Shown here: piece after piece, positions 34,547 to 43,194 of the stretch
Layout: each line of letters starts with the position of its first letter
Numbering within the stretch: the stretch's first letter is position 1
NCBI GenBank assembly: GCA_963741135.1
Contig: CAVUHC010000002.1
Span: forward strand, 496,001-560,000
Origin: Gp6-AA40 sp963741135
GTDB taxonomy: Bacteria > Acidobacteriota > Vicinamibacteria > Vicinamibacterales > UBA2999
DNA length: 64,000 nucleotides
Direction of reading: 5' to 3'
Program-made: the position numbers and the translations under genes
Notes under the pieces: generated by a model
Databases searched by the model: none
What the model was told of the DNA's origin: nothing
Seen by the model: the letters and a program-made list of their open reading frames with translations, nothing else

Positions 34547-34766
34547 AAAATGGATCTGTCCGCGGCTCATAACGGCCGTCCTTGTCGCGTAGATAGTGAA
34601 ATCCCGTTGACGGTCCTGCATGAGCGCCGTCAATTTCAAGGGCCAACTCGTACATCCCAGCGCCACCCTTCAGGTGAACAGAATATTGAGATGCTTGTTC
34701 TAATTGTGCATAGCTGGCTTGGAAAGAGCGATCGGCGGATGACGGGCAACATGAGGCCCCCTGCAC
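34536..34766 (-). CDS. Possible second IS cargo ORF or interrupted gene fragment
   Basis: A 76-aa frame entering the transposase 3' end by 11 bp. Its C-terminal half reads like a real protein (YSVHLKGGAGMYELALEI, GFHYLRDKDGRYEPRTD) and its codons are less GC-rich than the surrounding chromosome. It lies wholly inside the element, so it travels with the IS. No family is recognised and no clear ribosome-binding site was found. Confidence 0.3.
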   Translation of the reverse strand: MQGASCCPSSADRSFQASYAQLEQASQYSVHLKGGAGMYELALEIDGAHAGPSTGFHYLRDKDGRYEPRTDPFSKL

Positions 34767-34895
34767 ACCCCTGTGTCAAAGGGATAAAGACGAAATCTTA
34801 CACGACATACAGGTTGGGGTCTTTGGACTGAGCCTTGTCATGCCGACAAGCTCATGGAACCGGTTACCCGGGGCAACAGCGCTAAGATGGGGCGA

Positions 34896-36116
34896 ATGCC
34901 GATCTCCCGCACCGCGAAATCGATTCCCGTGGCTTCGCGGGTCAACCGCTTCTCCTATGCGATACGCAACATCGTCGCCGAGGCCCAGGCTGTTGAGGCG
35001 CGTGGCATACGGGTCAGGTACCTCAATATCGGGGATCCCGTTGCGTTCGGGTTCAAAACTCCGGCCCACTTGATCGAGGCGGCCCAACGGGCGATGCGCG
35101 ACGGCCATAACGGCTACCTCCCGTCGCCGGGAATCGCACCCGCGCGGGAAGCGGTGGCTGCGGATTACACCGCCCACGGCGTGCCGACGTCGCCCGATCG
35201 CGTGCTCATCACGACCGGCACGTCGGAAGGGATCGAGTTGGTGCTCAACGCGCTCGTCGACGAAGGCGACGAAGTGCTGGTCCCTCTCCCGACCTATCCG
35301 CTCTACACGGCAGTCATCGCGAAGATTGGCGCGCAGGCACGGTACTACCGCACCGATCCACAGCGCGACTGGCAACCCGACGTCGAGCACCTGCGCAGCC
35401 TGGTGACTCCGCGCACGCGTGTGCTCGTCACCATCGATCCGAACAACCCGACCGGCGCGGTGTATTCGCCGGCCGTCCGTCGGGCGATGCTCGAGATTGC
35501 GGACGAGCACGGCCTCACGATTCTCGCGGACGAAGTGTACGGGGATCTCGGTTTTGACGGCCCCGTGCCGCTCCTCGGCACGCTCGATCGCGATGCCGCC
35601 ATCATTTCACTGTCCAGTCTCTCGAAGGCGTACCTGGCCCCGGGGTGGCGCGCGGGGTGGCTGGTGGTTGGCGCGACGCCCCGCCTCAATGAAGCGCTTG
35701 CCGCCATCAAGAAACTGGCAGACGGCCGTCTGTGCAGCCCGGGACCGATGCAGTACGCGGTTGCCGCCGCGTTAACCGGCGATCGATCGCATCAGGTCAC
35801 CTTCCGACACGCGCTAGCCGAACGTGCGCGGCTGACGACCGACTCACTCAATGCCATCCCGGGAATCCGGTGCGTGGAGCCTCATGCCGCGTTTTACGCG
35901 ATGCCGATGGTCACGCTGCCTCCGGGCCGCACCGATCAGGACTACGTCCTTGCGCTGCTCCGCGAGACCGGCATCCTCTGCGTGTACGGCTCTGGCTTCG
36001 GCATGCCGCCGGAAGCGGGATCGTTCCGCATCGTCTACCTGGCAGATCCAAGCGAGCTCCGACCGATCTACGCAGACATCGCCGCCTTCACGCGCCAATA
36101 TCTCCAGCAGGCGTGA
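34896..36116 (+). CDS. AlaA-like class I/II aminotransferase
   Basis: A 406-aa PLP enzyme of fold-type I. It has RYLNIGDPVAFGFKTP, NGYLPSPGIAPAREAVA, TTGTSEGIELVLNAL, VTIDPNNPTGAVY, LADEVYGDL and the PLP lysine in LSSLSKAYLAPGWRAGW, closest in pattern to alanine aminotransferases (AlaA/AlaT) and related N-succinyl types. Two further in-frame ATGs lie upstream (34854, 34887); 34896 is chosen because homologues begin shortly before the VASRVNRFSYAIR segment. The gene starts about 115 bp after the IS, whose insertion may have removed upstream control. It overlaps the next gene as GTGA. Confidence 0.88.
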   Translation: MPISRTAKSIPVASRVNRFSYAIRNIVAEAQAVEARGIRVRYLNIGDPVAFGFKTPAHLIEAAQRAMRDGHNGYLPSPGIAPAREAVAADYTAHGVPTSPDRVLITTGTSEGIELVLNALVDEGDEVLVPLPTYPLYTAVIAKIGAQARYYRTDPQRDWQPDVEHLRSLVTPRTRVLVTIDPNNPTGAVYSPAVRRAMLEIADEHGLTILADEVYGDLGFDGPVPLLGTLDRDAAIISLSSLSKAYLAPGWRAGWLVVGATPRLNEALAAIKKLADGRLCSPGPMQYAVAAALTGDRSHQVTFRHALAERARLTTDSLNAIPGIRCVEPHAAFYAMPMVTLPPGRTDQDYVLALLRETGILCVYGSGFGMPPEAGSFRIVYLADPSELRPIYADIAAFTRQYLQQA

Positions 36117-37150
36117 CCGCGTCCTCCGATTCGCCTCGCGCGCTGATCCGCTACGGCCTCGTCGGCCTGGCGCTGACGGTCGCGATTTCGTGGACGCTGT
36201 ACCTGGTACGCGACGCGCTGGTACTTGTCTATATCAGCGCACTCGTCGCCATTGGGTTGTCCCCGCTCGTCAATGCCATCGAGCAAAAACGCCTGGTGCG
36301 TCAACGGGTGCCACGGTGGGCGGCCATCCTCGTGATCTATCTGAGCCTCATCGGCGCGATCGTCGGCGTCGGCATCCTGGTCATCCCGCCAATCGTGTCG
36401 CAGTCGCGCGAGCTCGGGATGGAACTGCCACGGCTGCTGCACCAGGGCCAGCAGTGGCTCATCGACCGCGGGGTGCTCAGTCGCGAGATCACGGCGCAAG
36501 AGGCGGTGCAGCAGACGGGAGGCGCTGCCCCGGACGCGGTGGGCATCCTCGTCGGCGCGGTGTTTGGATTCGTCGGAGGCGTCTTCGGCCTCGTCACGAT
36601 CCTGGTGCTCGCGTTCTACCTGATGGTGGATGGCGAGAATCTCGTCGCGCTCTTTGTACGGCTGTTCCCTCATATGCGCCGCGCGCGCGTTGAGGACGCG
36701 TGCCGGCGGGTGACGAACAAGATCAGCGCCTGGCTCGGCGGCCAAATCCTGCTGGCTCTGATCATCGGCAGCACAGCGGCGCTCGGGCTGTTTCTGTTGG
36801 GCGTCCCGTTCTTCTATGTGCTCGCCCTGATCGCCGGCATCGGAGAGATCATCCCGATCGTCGGCCCGATCTTGTCGGCCGTGCCGGCGATCGCGGTGGC
36901 GCTATCGGTGAGCCCGACACTGGCGCTTGGCGTCATCGTCTTCTTCTTTGCCCAGCAGCAGCTCGAAAATCACATTCTCGTCCCGAAGATCATGCAGCGG
37001 CAGGTCGGAATCAGCGCGGTCACGGTGATCATCGCTTTGCTGATTGGCGGATCGCTCCTCGGCATCGTCGGTGCGATTCTTGCCGTGCCGACCGCGGCGA
37101 TCCTCCAGGTCCTGTTCGAAGAGCTCGTCCCAAAGGCCGCAGCTGACTGA
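36113..37150 (+). CDS. AI-2E family transporter (PerM-like membrane protein)
   Basis: A 345-aa inner-membrane protein with about eight helices: a first pair (about 10-55), a third at about 65-90, a central soluble helical loop (about 95-150), and a C-terminal set that includes GEIIPIVGPILSAVPAIAVAL and QQQLENHILVPKIMQRQVG, the family signature. Relatives include AI-2 exporter TqsA and Na+/H+ or stress-related permeases; substrate unknown. Start is GTG 36113, overlapping the aminotransferase stop (GTGA). The next gene overlaps by one base (TGATG), so three genes form a coupled unit. Confidence 0.88.
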   Translation: MTASSDSPRALIRYGLVGLALTVAISWTLYLVRDALVLVYISALVAIGLSPLVNAIEQKRLVRQRVPRWAAILVIYLSLIGAIVGVGILVIPPIVSQSRELGMELPRLLHQGQQWLIDRGVLSREITAQEAVQQTGGAAPDAVGILVGAVFGFVGGVFGLVTILVLAFYLMVDGENLVALFVRLFPHMRRARVEDACRRVTNKISAWLGGQILLALIIGSTAALGLFLLGVPFFYVLALIAGIGEIIPIVGPILSAVPAIAVALSVSPTLALGVIVFFFAQQQLENHILVPKIMQRQVGISAVTVIIALLIGGSLLGIVGAILAVPTAAILQVLFEELVPKAAAD

Positions 37151-39114
37151 TGCGGCGCGGTTCATACGCGCTGGCCGCCTACACCGTCATCGCACTCGCG
37201 ATGACGTGGCCGCTCGCGCGAGGTCTCACGCGTGACGTCGCATGGGATCTGGGCGACTCGGTCCTCAACATGTGGATTCTGGCGTGGGATTGCGAGCAGT
37301 TTCGCGCGATCCTGACCGGCCACTTCTCGCACCTCCGAACGTTCTTCGACGCGAACATCTTTCATCCCGCGCCGTTGACGCTCGCGTATTCCGAGCATCT
37401 CGTTCCCCAAGCGCTGCAGATTTTCCCCGTCTACGTACTGACGAACAATCCGATCCTCTGCTACAACCTCCTGTTTCTCTCGACGTTCGTGCTGTCGGGC
37501 CTCGGCATGTACTTGTTCCTGCGCGAGGTCACAGGCAGCGCGATCGCGGCGTTCGTCGGCGGTCTCCTGTTCGCGTTCGCGCCGTACCGTATCCCGCAGT
37601 CGTCGCACCTGCAGGTGCTGTCATCGCAGTGGATGCCGTTGGCCTTCTACGGCTTCCGGCGATATTTCGACGGCGGCCGGCGCCGCGCGCTTGCAGGAGC
37701 CGCCGCCGCCGTCATCGCGGAGAACCTGTCGTGCGGCTACTACTTGCTGTACTTCTCGCCGTTCGTCACGGCATACGTGCTGTGGGAGATGTGGCGGGGA
37801 GACCGCTTTCGCGATAGACGCACCTGGATCGACCTTGCGGGCGCGGCGATCGTCGTCGTAGCCGTGACGATTCCGTTTGCGATTCCGTACATACGCGTGA
37901 CGGAGGAGCTGCAGTTGTCGCGCTCGCTGACGGAAGTGACGCGACTTTCGGCGGACGTGTACTCGTATGGCACGGCGTCAGAAGCCGAGCGCTTCTGGGG
38001 GCAACGCCTCGCGGATGTTTTTCCGAAGGCCGAGGGCGAGCTGTTTCCCGGGCTGGTCGCCACGCTTCTTGCCCTCATCGGGCTGATATGGGGAGAGGCG
38101 TATCATCGGCCGCCGAATCCCATCGGCTTCGCGCCCCGCCCGGCGGACGATCCACGTTGGCGCGCATGGCTGGCGATGGCCTTCGGCGTCGTCGCGGCGA
38201 TTCATGCTGTCGCCGCGCTCGTCGCGATCGTCCTGCGCCGGGTCACGCTGAGCTTCTGGCTGTTTGATGTGCGGTTGGGAAACGTCACGCAACTTCTGCT
38301 ACGGGCCGCGCTGTCGTGTGCCCTGATGCTCGCGCTATCACCCGCGATACGCCACCGCGCAGTTGCATTCTTCCGCTCGCGCGGCTTCTTCGTCGCGGCA
38401 TTGCTGGCCGCCGTATGGCTTTCGCTGGGCCCCGCGCCGCAGGTGCTGGGGCGTCCGCTCGACCTCGCCTCACCATACCGATTTCTGTGGGACTACGCGC
38501 CCGGATTCGAAGGACTGCGGGTCCCGGCGCGCTTCGCAATGATCGTGGTCTTCATGCTGGCCGTTCTCGGCGGATATGGCGCAGCGGCCATCGCCCGGCG
38601 CCGGCGGGGCGGGCTCCTGCTCGGCGCGCTGGCCATTGCGTTCCTCTTCGAAGCGGGCGCGGCACCCTTCATTGTCAACGGCGCCACGCCTGTGCGTGGA
38701 TTCAATTCGCCGGAGGCTCGTCTCTATCCAGGCGATCGAGCGCCGGCCGTCTACAAGGCGGTGGCACAAATCCCGCCGGATGCCGTGGTGGCGGAGCTTC
38801 CGATCGGGCAAACCGACTTCGATCTGCGCGCGATGTTCTATTCGACCACCCACTGGCGATCGCTTCTGAACGGCTATAGCGGCTTTTTTCCTTTGCACTA
38901 TGGCCGCGTCACGTTTGCGCTGGGTGAGATTGCGCGACACCCCGGTGTGTCACTCGACACGCTGCGCGAGATGGGCGCGACGCACGTCATCGTTCACGAA
39001 ACGGCATATCTCGATGCGGAAGGACGCGAGACCACCACCACTCTGCGCGATCTCGGCGCACGCGAACTCTTCCGCGATACCGGCGACGTGCTCCTCGCGC
39101 TCCCTAACCCCTAA
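37150..39114 (+). CDS. Large GT-C-like integral membrane protein
   Basis: A 654-aa protein with about 11-13 membrane helices and a soluble C-terminal domain (about 520-654). The first periplasmic loop has WDLGDSVLNMWILAWD and DANIFHPAPLTLAYSEHL, typical of bacterial GT-C-fold proteins of the mannosyltransferase type. The acidic loop WDLGD could hold the catalytic Asp. It probably transfers a sugar from a polyprenyl-phosphate donor to an envelope acceptor; no acceptor is evident. Its ATG overlaps the preceding TGA by one base. The stop codon is part of a CCCTAACCCCTAACCCC repeat. Confidence 0.65.
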   Translation: MRRGSYALAAYTVIALAMTWPLARGLTRDVAWDLGDSVLNMWILAWDCEQFRAILTGHFSHLRTFFDANIFHPAPLTLAYSEHLVPQALQIFPVYVLTNNPILCYNLLFLSTFVLSGLGMYLFLREVTGSAIAAFVGGLLFAFAPYRIPQSSHLQVLSSQWMPLAFYGFRRYFDGGRRRALAGAAAAVIAENLSCGYYLLYFSPFVTAYVLWEMWRGDRFRDRRTWIDLAGAAIVVVAVTIPFAIPYIRVTEELQLSRSLTEVTRLSADVYSYGTASEAERFWGQRLADVFPKAEGELFPGLVATLLALIGLIWGEAYHRPPNPIGFAPRPADDPRWRAWLAMAFGVVAAIHAVAALVAIVLRRVTLSFWLFDVRLGNVTQLLLRAALSCALMLALSPAIRHRAVAFFRSRGFFVAALLAAVWLSLGPAPQVLGRPLDLASPYRFLWDYAPGFEGLRVPARFAMIVVFMLAVLGGYGAAAIARRRRGGLLLGALAIAFLFEAGAAPFIVNGATPVRGFNSPEARLYPGDRAPAVYKAVAQIPPDAVVAELPIGQTDFDLRAMFYSTTHWRSLLNGYSGFFPLHYGRVTFALGEIARHPGVSLDTLREMGATHVIVHETAYLDAEGRETTTTLRDLGARELFRDTGDVLLALPNP

Positions 39115-39158
39115 CCCCATCCCGTTCCTCTGCGAAGTGCGAAGTGCGAAGCGCACTT
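39102..39158. repeat. CCCTAAC and TGCGAAG short tandem repeats with hairpin
   Basis: CCCTAACCCCTAACCCC (39102-39118) is a two-unit C-rich heptamer covering the last codons and stop of the preceding gene. Three exact TGCGAAG heptamers follow (39131-39151). The last unit folds with the next bases as AAGTGC-GAAGC-GCACTT (39142-39158). It lies between two same-strand genes, ending 15 bp before the next ATG, and could terminate or attenuate. Confidence 0.55.
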
Positions 39159-39173
39159 TCGTATACTCCGTTC

Positions 39174-40355
39174 ATGCGCGCCGACCCCCTCCGCTATCTC
39201 GCTGACGAACTGGATGCGCTTCGCGCGCAGGGACTCTATCGACGGCTTCGTGTCCTCGACGGCGAGCAAAAGGCGCGGACGTCCTTCGACCACCGGTCGG
39301 TTGTCAATCTCTCGTCGAACAACTACCTCGGGCTGACGACGCATCCGAAGCTGCGGGAGCGGGCGATCGAGGCGATTCGCCTGTTTGGAGTCGGATCGGG
39401 ATCGGTGCGGCCGATTGCCGGCACCATGAGCATCCACATGGAGCTCGAACAGAAGCTTGCGGCGTTCAAGCACACGGAAGCGACCGTGGTCTTTCAGAGC
39501 GGCTTCACGGCAAATGCGGGCACCGTATCGTCAATCCTCGGCAAGGATGACTTCATCGTTTCAGACGAGTTGAACCACGCGAGCATCATCGACGGCGCGC
39601 GCCTGAGCCGAGCCAGCATCAAGGTGTTCCCGCACCGCGATGCCGCGGCCGCGCGCGCGATCGTCGCGGCACTGCCGCGCGATCGCCGCACGCTCATCAT
39701 CACCGACGGCGTGTTCAGCATGGACGGCGACATCGGCGCGCTTCCGGAGCTCTGCGACGTGGCCGACGAGTTCGGGTGCATCATGATGGTGGACGACGCG
39801 CATGCCAGCGGTGTGTTTGGAAGGAACGGCCGCGGCACCGTCGACCACTTCGGTCTTCACGGGCGCGTCGACGTGCAAGTCGGCACGCTCTCCAAAGCGA
39901 TCGGCGCGCTCGGCGGGTATGTCGCAGGATCAAAAGCGCTGGTCGAGTTTCTGTACCACCGCGCGAGGCCGTTCCTGTTTTCGACGTCACACCCCCCGGC
40001 GGTAGCAGCCGCGTGCCTTGGGGCGATCGAGGTTCTCGAAACTGAGCCGCAGCTCATCGAACGCCTCTGGGACAATACGCGGTTCTTCAAGAGCGGTCTC
40101 CAGGCGCTCGGTTTCAACACGGGGACCAGCGAAAGCCCGATCACACCCGTGATCGTCGGCGACGCTGCACGCGCGATGAAACTGTCGGACGAATTGTTCC
40201 AGGAAGGCGTCTTTGCGCAGGGAATCGGCTTCCCGACCGTCGCGCGTGACAAGGCGCGCGTGCGCACGATCGTCACGGCCACGCATACTCGGGATGAGCT
40301 GCAGTTCGCGCTCGATGCCTTCGAGAAAGTGGGGCGCGCAGTCGGCGTGATTTGA
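39174..40355 (+). CDS. KBL/AONS-family PLP acyltransferase (glycine C-acetyltransferase-like)
   Basis: A 393-aa alpha-oxoamine synthase: condenses an acyl-CoA with a small amino acid. Marks: VVNLSSNNYLGLTTHPKL, GVGSGSVRPIAGTMSIHMEL, FQSGFTANAGTV, DELNHASIIDG, VDDAHASGVFGRNG, and the PLP lysine in VGTLSKAIGALGG (about residue 240). The pattern is nearest 2-amino-3-ketobutyrate CoA ligase, which with threonine dehydrogenase degrades threonine; 8-amino-7-oxononanoate or serine palmitoyl synthase activity cannot be excluded. No tdh or bio genes are nearby. ATG 39174 follows the heptamer repeat directly. Confidence 0.88.
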   Translation: MRADPLRYLADELDALRAQGLYRRLRVLDGEQKARTSFDHRSVVNLSSNNYLGLTTHPKLRERAIEAIRLFGVGSGSVRPIAGTMSIHMELEQKLAAFKHTEATVVFQSGFTANAGTVSSILGKDDFIVSDELNHASIIDGARLSRASIKVFPHRDAAAARAIVAALPRDRRTLIITDGVFSMDGDIGALPELCDVADEFGCIMMVDDAHASGVFGRNGRGTVDHFGLHGRVDVQVGTLSKAIGALGGYVAGSKALVEFLYHRARPFLFSTSHPPAVAAACLGAIEVLETEPQLIERLWDNTRFFKSGLQALGFNTGTSESPITPVIVGDAARAMKLSDELFQEGVFAQGIGFPTVARDKARVRTIVTATHTRDELQFALDAFEKVGRAVGVI

Positions 40356-40376
40356 GGTTTAATTAGCGATACCGGC

Positions 40377-43103
40377 ATGCGGGACCGCACTTTCCGTCTG
40401 GCGATTGTCCGCTGTGCTCTCCCGCTGGTGCTCATCGCGGCGTGGGCCGCCCCTCTGTACGCGCAGTCCAATCAACCGGACGGCGTCGCGACCCTGCTCA
40501 ACCGCCTCGAGCGGCTCCTTCAGCAGAACGACCGCGACACGTTTCCATCGTTGTTGTCGACGACGGACATCACCGGCGACGACGCGATCCAGGCATCAGA
40601 CGATCTGTTTTCCTACGAGACAACGCGCGCGACAGTACGGGAACGCGACCGGCAGCCGCTCGAGGGCGCCCTCCCCGGCGACGGTTACCGCATCATCCTC
40701 GAGATTCTCACCGAGACGACATCCCGCGCCCGTGTCATGACCGCGCGGTTCGATGTGCGGCGACCCGTTGGCGGCGACGTTGATTCGTGGCGCATCGTCG
40801 CGATCGAACGCCTGACATTCGTCCAAGGCCTCTATCGCCTGCGGCTTGACGCCTCGACGCAGTTCGTGGCGCGCGAGTTCACGATCCAGGCGCAGGACAT
40901 CCAGTTCACACTGCACACCGGATACGTCTTCCAGGTGATTAGTGGGGAAGGGGTAACGGGTCTCGTGCTGCTGGGACGCGGCGAAATGCATTTCTCGCCC
41001 GGACCCGAGACGGAAAAGGGGCAACTGCGGATCTTCGGCGGCAGCGACACACTCACGGCGCTGTTCGGCGCTGCCTTCGTCCGTCTGCATCCCGCCGACT
41101 ACGAGACACGCGTCAAGGTTTCGGGCCTGAAGCCGGTGCCCGCCGATCCCCGCCAGGCGAGGCGGGCGCAGGAGGTCTTTGCCGGCGAAGCACCCAAATC
41201 GTTCAACATCGACCTCCGGGATCTGAGTCGCGAGACGTGGTACATCCTGCCGCAGATGGGGGACTTCCTGGCGGAGGTCCGGACGAACAAATTCGGCACG
41301 CTGACGTACGCGCGCAGCGGCGGCAACGCCGAGGACATCACGCTCTTCGATCGGGCCCGGCGGCGCGCGATTGCCCTCTATGCATCGCCCTCGATGCTGG
41401 CGCTGCGCGGTCCCACGTATGACGAAGACGAGCTTCGCAACTACGACGTCATCGACTACAACATCGACACGGCTGTGTTCCCCGACCGTCAGTTCATCGA
41501 CGGAAAGACGCAGATGACGGTGCGGGTGCAGGCGGACGCGGTCGCGACGTTGACGCTGCGGCTGGCCGAGCCTCTCGTGGTCTCGAGCGTGACGAGCGTC
41601 GAATTCGGCCGGTTGCTGTTTTTCCGCGTTCGCAACGACGAGAGCCTGATCGTGAATCTTCCGGTGTCGGCGCAGCGTGGCACGATGGTGACGCTGCTGG
41701 TCAGCTACAGCGGCCGGATTCCCTCGCAGACGCTCGACCGTGAGACCGTCACGCTCGAAGCGCAGGATGACGATGCGGAGTCGATGATCTCAACGGAGCC
41801 GAACTTCCTCTTGAGCAGCCGTTCGGCGTGGTATCCGCAAAACGTCATCACCGACTATGCGAGGGCGCGCATCCGCGTGACCGTGCCGGACGGATACGAC
41901 TGTGTCGGCAGCGGTCAGTTGACGCCCGGCGACGTCTCGCTGCGCGACCTCTTGGTCGCCAACGGCGGCCACTCTTACGTGTTCAACGCGAACGAGCCGG
42001 TTCGTTACTTCGCGATTGTCGCGAGCAAGCTGACCCGCGTATCCGAAGTCACGATCGACGCGCGCGACCCGAAAGTATCGACGGCGGCGACGTTCCGATC
42101 TGATGGACGCCCGGGAGTCCGGATGCGGCGCTACGACCAGGTCACCGTGGTTGTCGAGGCGAATCCGCGTCAGCTGAATCGCGGACGCGAGGTCGCCCCG
42201 ACGGCCGCCGACATCATGCGGTTCTTTGGAACGCTGATCGACGATACGCCCTACGAGTCGCTGACGGTGACAATGCTCGAGCACGAGCTGCCGGGGGGTC
42301 ACAGCCCGGCGTACTTCGCAATCATCAACAACGCCGCCCCGTTCTCGAAGCTGTATTGGGGCAACGATCCCGCCGCGTTCGCCGGCGTGCCTGAGTATTT
42401 CCTGGCGCATGAGATCGCGCACCAGTGGTGGGGCCAGGCCGTCGGTTGGAAGAACTATCACGAGCAGTGGCTGAGCGAAGGGTTCGCGCAGTACTTCGCC
42501 GCACTGTACGCGCAGCGCGCGCATGGCGACGCGTCGTTCAATACCATGCTCCGCCAGTTCCGCCGCTGGAGCCTGTCCGAGTCGGAGGAAGGACCGATCG
42601 ATCTGGGCTACCGCCTCGGACTGATTCGCGGGCAGGGGCGGATCTTTCGCGCGCTCGTCTACAACAAGGGCGCCTCCGTGCTGCACATGCTCCGGCGCCT
42701 GCTCGGAGACGAGGTCTTCTTCAACGGGCTGCGCCGTTTCTATGCGGAGCAGAAGTTCCGGAAGGCGGGAACCGACGACTTCGAACGGGCGATGGAAGAG
42801 GCCTCGGGACGATCGCTGACCCGCTTCTTCGCGCGCTGGATTCACGGCGCCGACCTGCCCGTGCTCCGCTACTCGTCAACGATCAGGACGGGTGAGGTGA
42901 CCATCCGGTTCGATCAGGACAGCAAGACCATATTTGATGTGCCCGTGACGGTGACACTGCAGTACACGGACGGCCACACGCAGGACGTCGTGGTCGCCGT
43001 CACCGAGGCGCACGTCGAGCAGCGTATCCCCACCACCGGGATCGTCCGCGACGTGCAGATCAACAGGGATTCAGCCGCGCTCGCGAGATTTGACGAAACG
43101 TGA
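40377..43103 (+). CDS. Secreted M1 family zinc metallopeptidase, large form
   Basis: A 908-aa exported peptidase. The signal peptide (residues 1-30) ends LYAQS. A 300-residue N-terminal region has no recognised domain. An M1-like beta-sandwich follows (about 360-560), then the catalytic domain with HEIAHQWWGQ (zinc His678, His682), WLSEGFAQY (third ligand Glu701, correct 18-residue spacing) and the helical C-terminal part. The usual GAMEN substrate motif is not seen; the corresponding strand reads HELPGGHSPAYFAI. It would act in the periplasm or outside. It starts 21 bp after the KBL-like gene, so may be co-transcribed. Confidence 0.88.
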   Translation: MRDRTFRLAIVRCALPLVLIAAWAAPLYAQSNQPDGVATLLNRLERLLQQNDRDTFPSLLSTTDITGDDAIQASDDLFSYETTRATVRERDRQPLEGALPGDGYRIILEILTETTSRARVMTARFDVRRPVGGDVDSWRIVAIERLTFVQGLYRLRLDASTQFVAREFTIQAQDIQFTLHTGYVFQVISGEGVTGLVLLGRGEMHFSPGPETEKGQLRIFGGSDTLTALFGAAFVRLHPADYETRVKVSGLKPVPADPRQARRAQEVFAGEAPKSFNIDLRDLSRETWYILPQMGDFLAEVRTNKFGTLTYARSGGNAEDITLFDRARRRAIALYASPSMLALRGPTYDEDELRNYDVIDYNIDTAVFPDRQFIDGKTQMTVRVQADAVATLTLRLAEPLVVSSVTSVEFGRLLFFRVRNDESLIVNLPVSAQRGTMVTLLVSYSGRIPSQTLDRETVTLEAQDDDAESMISTEPNFLLSSRSAWYPQNVITDYARARIRVTVPDGYDCVGSGQLTPGDVSLRDLLVANGGHSYVFNANEPVRYFAIVASKLTRVSEVTIDARDPKVSTAATFRSDGRPGVRMRRYDQVTVVVEANPRQLNRGREVAPTAADIMRFFGTLIDDTPYESLTVTMLEHELPGGHSPAYFAIINNAAPFSKLYWGNDPAAFAGVPEYFLAHEIAHQWWGQAVGWKNYHEQWLSEGFAQYFAALYAQRAHGDASFNTMLRQFRRWSLSESEEGPIDLGYRLGLIRGQGRIFRALVYNKGASVLHMLRRLLGDEVFFNGLRRFYAEQKFRKAGTDDFERAMEEASGRSLTRFFARWIHGADLPVLRYSSTIRTGEVTIRFDQDSKTIFDVPVTVTLQYTDGHTQDVVVAVTEAHVEQRIPTTGIVRDVQINRDSAALARFDET

Positions 43104-43104
43104 C

Positions 43105-43194
43105 GAAATGCAAGATTCAAAATGCAAAATGCAAACGCCGCAGGCGCATCGAGTCACGCCGGGTTTGCATTTTGAATTTTGCATTTTGCATTAC
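43105..43194. terminator. TGCAAAA-type inverted repeat (element copy 2)
   Basis: The right arm 43163-43194 is identical over 32 nt to 10352-10383, including the TAA stop of the minus-strand gene at its end. The left arm (about 43106-43135) pairs at 26 of 29 central positions, its heptamer units being in a different order (TTCAAAATGCAAAATGCAAA). The loop is GC-rich. Convergent junction of the M1 peptidase and a small membrane-anchored protein. Confidence 0.7.

Larger units (their letters stand above)
33464..34780 (+). mobile_element. Complete IS1595-family insertion sequence
   Basis: A 1317-bp element bounded by perfect 13-bp inverted ends TTTGACACAGGGG (33464-33476) and CCCCTGTGTCAAA (34768-34780). 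It carries the transposase, one small divergent ORF at the left end and one possible ORF at the right end. No 8-bp target duplication is seen next to these ends, so the outer boundary could be slightly different or the duplication has decayed. It is inserted upstream of the VWA/OmpA pair and the aminotransferase operon. Confidence 0.8.

Noticed and set aside
33456..34788. 8-bp target duplication around the IS1595 element
   Set aside because: The bases next to the 13-bp inverted ends (AATATATA and GGGATAAA) do not match, so no duplication can be claimed.
39102..39118. Telomere-like CCCTAACCCCTAACCCC
   Set aside because: Only two units and internal to the chromosome; it belongs with the other short C-rich repeats rather than with a linear replicon end.
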